From an uncultured Prevotellaceae bacterium (GTDB lineage Bacteria; Bacteroidota; Bacteroidia; Bacteroidales; Bacteroidaceae): 64,000 bases of DNA. The notes under the pieces were generated by a model. That model ran no database searches, had not been told where the DNA came from, and saw only the letters and a program-made list of their open reading frames with translations. The stretch is from positions 1 through 64,000 of the forward strand of contig ONYA01000029.1 of NCBI GenBank assembly GCA_900321965.1, written 5' to 3'. Positions 59,139 to 64,000 of the stretch are shown piece by piece. Both the position numbers and the translations under genes were made by a program. Position 1 is the stretch's first letter; every line of letters starts with the position of its first letter.

Positions 59139-60308
59139 CTATTCAGCCATCAGGCTGTCAGCCAACTGCTCCAGTAGAGCCTCGTCGGCAGTCTTCATGC
59201 GAGAGCGGATGGTGACCATCGGCTCCATGATTTCACAGTCTTTCAATCCCTCTATCATCGAGCGCATCACCTTGCCAGCCGTAGGTGCCCAGCTGCCGTT
59301 CTCGATGATGCCGAAGCGACGCTTCTGATAGTTCTTGATCTGCAGGTGATAGAGGAAGTCGTGCATCACAGGGAACACGCCTGCGTCGTAGCTCGACGCA
59401 GCCACAACGACGGTAGGATAACGGAAAGCGTCTTCAATGACCTCGGCCATATCGTCGCGGCTCAAATCACTGACAACAACTTTCTTGGCTCCCTTCTCGC
59501 GCAATATCTCACCCAGGCGCTCGGCAGCAGCGGCCGTTCCACCGTGAATGCTGGCATAGGCAATCAGGATGCCTTCGCTCTCGGGCTCGTACTTGCTCCA
59601 TGTGTCGTACAGTTTGATGGCAGCAGCCAACTGTTCACCCTTGAGCACAGGACCATGCAGCGGACAGATGGTCTGAACATCAACTACAGCCAATTTCTTC
59701 ATCACCATCTGTACCTGCGTACCATACTTGCCGCAGATATTGAAATAGTAGCGACGCGCCTCGCAGGCCCAATCGTCAGTTTCTTTTTCCAATGCTCCGA
59801 ATTTGCCGAAAGCATCGGCAGAGAAGAGCACTTTGTCCGTGCTGTCGTAGCTCATGATGACCTCCGGCCAGTGTATCATCGCAGCCCCGATAAACTTCAG
59901 CTCATGGCGGCCCAGCGAGAGCGTATCACCCTCCTTGACTGTCATCACGCGACCTTCGAAATTAACGCCTTCGAAGAAGTTGGGCAGCATTTTCACAGCC
60001 TGAGCACTACATACGAGCTGCAGGCCAGGATATGTCTCCAGCATCCAGGCAATGAGCGCAGCATGGTCTGGCTCCATATGGTGAGCCACCAGATAGTCTG
60101 GCTGGCGCCCACCCAGTGCTGCCGTCAGGTTCGCTTTCCACTCTTCACCCTTGCGACGGTCGGCAGTATCCAACACTGCAATCTTCTCGTCGTCAATGAG
60201 ATAGGAATTATAACTCATGCCCTCAGGCACCACATACTGACTCTCAAACAGATCAATGTCAAGATCGTCAACACCGATGTACTTAATAGTATCACTCATC
60301 ATATTCAT
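59139..60308 (-). CDS. Flavodiiron protein (FprA family A-type flavoprotein)
   Basis: This 389-residue protein reduces oxygen or nitric oxide in anaerobes. The N-terminal metallo-beta-lactamase-like domain carries diiron ligands in HHMEPDHAAL near 76-85, with further His at HWPEVI and CPLHGP. The C-terminal flavodoxin domain starts near 249 (ILIAYASIHGGTAAAAERLG). No rubredoxin domain is attached. Start could be 60308 or the MSDTIKY Met at 60299. Confidence 0.93.
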   Translation of the reverse strand: MNMMSDTIKYIGVDDLDIDLFESQYVVPEGMSYNSYLIDDEKIAVLDTADRRKGEEWKANLTAALGGRQPDYLVAHHMEPDHAALIAWMLETYPGLQLVCSAQAVKMLPNFFEGVNFEGRVMTVKEGDTLSLGRHELKFIGAAMIHWPEVIMSYDSTDKVLFSADAFGKFGALEKETDDWACEARRYYFNICGKYGTQVQMVMKKLAVVDVQTICPLHGPVLKGEQLAAAIKLYDTWSKYEPESEGILIAYASIHGGTAAAAERLGEILREKGAKKVVVSDLSRDDMAEVIEDAFRYPTVVVAASSYDAGVFPVMHDFLYHLQIKNYQKRRFGIIENGSWAPTAGKVMRSMIEGLKDCEIMEPMVTIRSRMKTADEALLEQLADSLMAE

Positions 60309-60332
60309 ATTTTTATATTTCTTCCATTTCCT

Positions 60333-61295
60333 TCACACAGCTTCGCCGCTTGACCAGTTTAAGAATTCTCGTTTCTTCTCATCTGCAAACTCCTCGTCGA
60401 TGCTGTTGTTCAGGCTCTTACAGCAGTTGGCCGAGAAAGCTGAGGCACAAGCCATCAGCTGGTCCCACTGCTTCTCGGTCATGCCGCACTCGATCTCGGA
60501 ACGGGTGACGCCGTAGCGGATGAGCCCGTAGACGAAACCGGCGTTGAAGTTGTCGCCGGCACCGATGGTGCTGACGGTCTCAGTCGGCGGCACGGGGTAC
60601 TGCTTGCTGAAGCCGCCGTCGGCGCGCACCTCGACGGGCTGGGAGCCACGGGTATAGATAAACTTCTTGGTATAGAAGGAGATTTCGGAGCGATAGACGG
60701 CGTCGCAGTCCTTCTTGCCGTACATCACGTCGAAGTCTTCGTCGGAGCCGCGCACGATGTCGGCCAGCTCGAAGTTCTCGAGGATGTTGGGCGTCATCTT
60801 CACCACCTCATGGCGATGGGAGGCACGGTAGTTGACGTCGTAATAGAGGATGGCACCGCGACTCTTGGCATAGTCGAGGAAACCCTTCACCTGGGGGCGC
60901 ACCACGGGATTGATGGCGAAGAAGGAGCCGTAGATGACCACGTCGTCGGGCTGTACGTCGGGATAGACAAAGTCTATACGGTCGTGGGGATGGTCCTTGT
61001 AGAAGATATACTCGGCATTGTTCTGGTCGTCGAGGAAAGCCAGCGACAGCGGCGACTTCGAGTCGGGGAAGACGCAGACGCCGGAAGCGTCGACACCGTT
61101 CTGCTCGAGGTAGCTGATGACCTGACGGCCGATGCGGTCGTTGCCCGTCTCACTGATAAACATCGTTGGCACGCCGGCACGTCCCAACGAGATACAAGAA
61201 TTAAAAGCCGAACCGCCGGGCACTGCCTGGATAGGCGTGTCGCCACGGAAGATGATGTCGAGAACGGTCTCGCCGATTCCTATTACTTTACGCAT
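60333..61295 (-). CDS. PfkB family sugar kinase
   Basis: This 320-residue kinase has the PfkB N-terminal GGSAFNSCISLGRAG region near 28-42 and the catalytic signature TIGAGDNFNAGFVYG near 243-257. Fructokinase or a ribokinase-type activity is possible; the substrate cannot be told from sequence. It follows pnuC, so a nucleoside or vitamin substrate is also conceivable, but it has its own promoter. Confidence 0.88.
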   Translation of the reverse strand: MRKVIGIGETVLDIIFRGDTPIQAVPGGSAFNSCISLGRAGVPTMFISETGNDRIGRQVISYLEQNGVDASGVCVFPDSKSPLSLAFLDDQNNAEYIFYKDHPHDRIDFVYPDVQPDDVVIYGSFFAINPVVRPQVKGFLDYAKSRGAILYYDVNYRASHRHEVVKMTPNILENFELADIVRGSDEDFDVMYGKKDCDAVYRSEISFYTKKFIYTRGSQPVEVRADGGFSKQYPVPPTETVSTIGAGDNFNAGFVYGLIRYGVTRSEIECGMTEKQWDQLMACASAFSANCCKSLNNSIDEEFADEKKREFLNWSSGEAV

Positions 61296-61323
61296 AAAAG
61301 ATGTAGTTTCACGTTTGCGGATG

Positions 61324-61331
61324 CAAAGATA
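61324..61331 (-). promoter_or_regulatory. -7 promoter element of the PfkB gene
   Basis: TATCTTTG on the minus strand directly abuts the pnuC stop and is 29 bp upstream of the PfkB ATG. Confidence 0.6.
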
Positions 61332-61973
61332 CTACTTTTTTATCATTTTACGCCATTTCAGGTAGCCAAAAATTGCAATCACTACATAGAGGGCGTAGAG
61401 CGACGCCTTGAAGGGGATGTCCTTATAGAAATAGAGCACCGACGTGACCACGTCGACGGCAATCCAGATGAACCACTGCTCCAGATACTTGTGTGCCAGT
61501 GCCCAGATGCCGACAATGCTCAGGGCCGTGGTGAACGCGTCGGCCAGCGGCACGTTGCTGTTGGTGAACGTGACGAGGAGCCAGTAGATGACAACCCACA
61601 GGAAGAGCGCCAGCAGACCCATCCTCAGTCCCTCCTTATAAGGGATGGAAGAGACAGGGAGGGGAGCAGACCGTTCTGCTGCAGAATCTTCACCTTGAGG
61701 GTAATCACTCCCATCCCTCTCAGGGAGGGGACGGGGGTGGGTCTCTCTGGGGCGGCTCCATCGCCACCAGCCATACACCGTCATTGAGAGATAGTAGAAC
61801 TCCATGCCGCAGTCGGCATAGAGTCCCTTTTGATAATAGAGCACAATGCCGAGGGTCTGCATAGCAAAGCCGACGGCCCACATCCAGACGCTGGCCCTAT
61901 ACTCTAAGAGAATATAGGCCAAGCCAAGGACGGTGGTCGTGATGTCGAGCCAGTGGGCAACGATAAATTCCAT
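61332..61973 (-). CDS. pnuC: PnuC-like vitamin/nucleoside transporter with a repeat insert
   Basis: This 213-residue inner-membrane protein has the PnuC pattern LGLAYILLEYRASVWMW, MTVYGWWRW near 70 and a C-terminal WFIWIAVDVVTSVLYFYKD. Members import nicotinamide riboside, thiamine or riboflavin by facilitated diffusion. In Bacteroidetes a TonB receptor next to a PnuC-type gene often serves thiamine (PnuT), but the usual thiamine pyrophosphokinase and THI riboswitch are not seen. A REP-like element at 61628-61748 adds about 45 hydrophilic residues between the third and fourth helices. Confidence 0.82.
   Translation of the reverse strand: MEFIVAHWLDITTTVLGLAYILLEYRASVWMWAVGFAMQTLGIVLYYQKGLYADCGMEFYYLSMTVYGWWRWSRPRETHPRPLPERDGSDYPQGEDSAAERSAPLPVSSIPYKEGLRMGLLALFLWVVIYWLLVTFTNSNVPLADAFTTALSIVGIWALAHKYLEQWFIWIAVDVVTSVLYFYKDIPFKASLYALYVVIAIFGYLKWRKMIKK
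61628..61748. repeat. REP-like insertion in pnuC
   Basis: CCATCCCTCTCAGGGAGGGG followed by ACGGGGGTGGGTCTC is the same element as at 29698 and 40430. A related GGAGGGG/CCTCC string lies at its other end. The frame is maintained. Confidence 0.78.
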
Positions 61974-62019
61974 TTTTTATTAGAAATACAAGTATCGTAA
62001 GTATTTTTTACCACGAATT

Positions 62020-62255
62020 TCGCGAATTATACGAATTTTAGCTGCGCAATGTTATCAATTTTTACGAATTTTTCGAATGAAATCGCAAGCGATTTCCTGC
62101 TGCGCCAGCCAATTACTGCGAGCACTCGTGAGTCTTCGACAAGTTTCGTGAAATTCGTTAATGCATCATCATGATATTCTGCATAGAAAATTACTGCGAG
62201 CACTCGTGAGTCTTCGACAAGTTTCGTTTAATTCGTTAAATTCGTGGTCGTTATA
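62020..62255. repeat. AT-rich repeat region with a 39-bp direct repeat
   Basis: A 39-bp sequence beginning AATTACTGCGAGCACTCGTG is repeated exactly at 62111-62149 and 62189-62227, 78 bp apart. Strings of ACGAATTT, AATTCGT and GAAATCGCAAGCGATTTC flank it. This fills the 288-bp gap between the TonB receptor and pnuC. Confidence 0.85.
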
Positions 62256-62261
62256 AATCAT

Positions 62262-64000
62262 TTAGAAGCGTAGCGTGACGTTGCCCATCATGGTGAAGCC
62301 CGCCATGGGGATGAAACCAATCTGGTAGTAGCGGTTGTCGTTGGGATGACCGTAGCTGTCGCAGATGGCGGAGTAGACCCAACCGTTGGCGGCATAGCGG
62401 CGGTTGAACAGGTTGTTGAAGTTCAGACCGAAGACAACCTCCTTGAACAGCAGCGTGGGGAAGGCGCAGCCCGGCTTGCGCTTAGACTGTAAGGTGTAGC
62501 TCAGCTGCACGTTGCTGGTAGAGTAGCAAGGCAGGGCACGGTCGTCGTTCTCGGTATTGTCGAGATACTGGCGGCTGACGAAGTTGGTGTGCCAGACGGC
62601 AGACAGGCCCTTGTGGTGCAGGCTGACGAAACCGTTGAGGATGGTCGACGGCGAGAAGGCCAGTGTGGAGTTGTCGTAGTGTATGGTCCGCGTACCGTTG
62701 TCCCAGTCCTCGACCACCTCGTCGAAGTCCTTGATTTTGTTCTGGCTCAGGGCTGCATTACCCTCGATGGTGAGCCACGGTGTGGGGTCGATACCGGCCT
62801 GCAGTTCTATGCCCATGCGGTAAGAGTCCTTGATGTTCGTGGTCAGGTTCTCGCCGATGTCGCTCACGGCTCCCGTCTGTACGAACTGGTCGGTGTAGTC
62901 CATATAATAAAGGTTCACGCCTGCGCGCAAGAGGTCGTTGGTGAAGGTGTAGCCCACCTCATAGTCGAGGACAGACTCAGCCGAGGGGGCAGGATAGGAA
63001 CCGTTGTCCGTAAAGTTGTTGCGCTCGGGCTCGCGGTGGCTCATGGCTACCGAGGCATAGGCACGATGGCCGCCAGCGTGCCACGACAGACCGGCCTTGG
63101 GGTTCAGGAAGTCGTACTTCTTGTCGATGTCGAGGCGCTGGTTGTAGTAGCGGCTTTCCTCCTCGTAGAACTTGTCGTTGATGCCGTCGGTCTTGTAGCC
63201 CACGTGGCGGTACTGGACGTCGGCGAAGGCGTCCCACTGGTCGGTGAGCTTGTAGGCTGCCTTCACGAAGACGTTGCCGTCGAACTTCTCTGCACCAGAA
63301 CCGTAGTATTTGTATGTCGAACCAATAAGATTGCTCAAGCCCTTGTCGGCGGCATAGGTGATATAGCCAAAGTGGTCACCCCAGAACTTCTGTACCGACA
63401 CGCCACCGATGACGTCCCATTTCTCGTCTCGATAGTTGATGTTGCCCACCAATCCGGCAACGTCCTGCCGCAAGCCCTTCTTGCGTACGAAGTCGGTCTT
63501 CTTCAAGCCATTGTAGACGAGGCCGAACTTCTTCAGCTTGTTCTGCGGGCGGAATTCCTCATAGTAACCATAACCGTGCGTATAATGCAATGTGGCTGAA
63601 GCCGTCCAATGCTCACTAAGCTCGCCACTGACCGTCAGCAGATTGTGGTTCTGCCAGAAGTTATCCGTCGTCCTATCCCAGTATGAGCCGTCGGCCATCT
63701 TATAGCGCTCGGTGACGTAGCTGCCGCTGGCGTCCTTGGCAAAGTTGCCGTCGGCATCGTAGGCTAACGTTTCATAGAGCGTGTTGTACTTGCCGAGGCC
63801 GGCCTCCCACATATCCTTGTAGGTCTTGATGCCTGTCGTTGCGCCGTAGGTGCCATCCATCAGACTCATGTCGTTGTCGCCGGCGGTGACGCCGTTCCAG
63901 GCCTGGCCCGTACATTCGAAGTTTCCTATATTTTTATAGGCTATGCGCAGCCCCTCCTTCATCCACGTCAGACCGCCATAGTAGCTGCCTGAGCGGCCGC
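62262..64000 (-). CDS. TonB-dependent receptor, partial (C-terminal barrel)
   Basis: This frame is open to the window edge, giving at least 579 residues of a TonB receptor barrel that ends with the usual aromatic residue (GNVTLRF). The Met at 63962 is internal; the real start lies outside. Position before pnuC suggests vitamin or nucleoside uptake, though the barrel itself carries no substrate motif that I can read. Confidence 0.88.
   Translation of the reverse strand, partial: GRSGSYYGGLTWMKEGLRIAYKNIGNFECTGQAWNGVTAGDNDMSLMDGTYGATTGIKTYKDMWEAGLGKYNTLYETLAYDADGNFAKDASGSYVTERYKMADGSYWDRTTDNFWQNHNLLTVSGELSEHWTASATLHYTHGYGYYEEFRPQNKLKKFGLVYNGLKKTDFVRKKGLRQDVAGLVGNINYRDEKWDVIGGVSVQKFWGDHFGYITYAADKGLSNLIGSTYKYYGSGAEKFDGNVFVKAAYKLTDQWDAFADVQYRHVGYKTDGINDKFYEEESRYYNQRLDIDKKYDFLNPKAGLSWHAGGHRAYASVAMSHREPERNNFTDNGSYPAPSAESVLDYEVGYTFTNDLLRAGVNLYYMDYTDQFVQTGAVSDIGENLTTNIKDSYRMGIELQAGIDPTPWLTIEGNAALSQNKIKDFDEVVEDWDNGTRTIHYDNSTLAFSPSTILNGFVSLHHKGLSAVWHTNFVSRQYLDNTENDDRALPCYSTSNVQLSYTLQSKRKPGCAFPTLLFKEVVFGLNFNNLFNRRYAANGWVYSAICDSYGHPNDNRYYQIGFIPMAGFTMMGNVTLRF

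Noticed and set aside
62020-62260. THI or other riboswitch upstream of pnuC
   Set aside because: The gap consists of AT-rich simple repeats and a direct repeat; no thiamine riboswitch core such as CTGAGA with an ACCTGA-type partner was found.

Overview
This window is chromosomal DNA of a Bacteroidales bacterium, most likely Prevotella or a close relative. The evidence is the recurrent TTTG-N20-TAnnTTTG promoter, weak ribosome-binding sites, SusC/SusD and other TonB-dependent receptors, LruC-type lipoproteins, an S46 dipeptidyl-peptidase, a CotH/lamin-tail surface protein and a BspA-like leucine-rich-repeat protein. No tools were run; all family names come from reading motifs.

Layout. 0-2.5 kb: a small zinc-ribbon ORF and a VapE-type ATPase, a candidate structured RNA and a 51-residue peptide. 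2.9-9.6 kb: co-directional topA-aroK-speA-argB-ECF sigma-possible anti-sigma genes with ATGA overlaps. 9.8-11.7 kb: a CPBP protease and ribF on the minus strand, then a Met tRNA. 11.7-17.3 kb: three LruC/DUF4842 surface lipoproteins. 17.3-26.8 kb: a SpmA/SpmB-type membrane protein, a Wzx-like flippase, a large CotH protein, a DPP7-type peptidase and an aspartyl protease with a PDZ domain. 26.8-35.1 kb: a divergent sulfur-metabolism locus. 35.1-40.2 kb: a SusC/SusD pair, the susC broken by a 56-bp tandem duplication. 40.2-45.2 kb: an accessory region with repeat arrays, two candidate structured RNAs, an AT-rich BspA-like gene and a DUF2442/DUF4160 pair. 45.4-49.5 kb: a FixH/YtkA-like lipoprotein, a copper-receptor-like TonB receptor and a frameshifted symporter. 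49.9-57.5 kb: a BlaI-BlaR1 module with an associated periplasmic protein, an AAA/PD-(D/E)XK protein and a DEAD-box helicase. 57.5-64 kb: a LOG-family protein, a TonB protein, a flavodiiron protein, a PfkB kinase, PnuC and a partial TonB receptor.

The centre of interest is the sulfur locus. The minus-strand operon reads DsrE-like, TusA, family 2B encapsulin shell (with a cyclic-nucleotide-binding-like domain), a SufS-type cysteine desulfurase with a roughly 98-residue N-terminal extension (probable encapsulin cargo), and a MetY-like O-acetylhomoserine sulfhydrylase. The divergent plus-strand genes encode a ThiS-like carrier ending Gly-Gly-Gly-Cys, a ThiF/MoeB-type activating enzyme and a JAMM metalloprotease able in principle to trim that tail, followed by RidA and TcdA. 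This joins a sulfur encapsulin to the parts list of protein-thiocarboxylate-dependent homocysteine synthesis (the HcyS/HcyF/HcyD/MetY scheme known from Wolinella). A shared dyad built on GGTATGCGAAATGCCA overlaps the -33 element of both divergent promoters and recurs before the susC, the susD and the FixH-like/TonB-receptor operon, suggesting one regulon.

A second theme is repeats. Two intergenic palindrome arrays have an exact 42-bp period and a third a 21-bp period (4 and 2 helical turns). The 21-bp family also sits in frame inside the VapE gene. GC-rich REP-like hairpins and AT-rich simple repeats fill many gaps and have entered the coding sequence of argB, susC, a symporter, pnuC and a TonB receptor.
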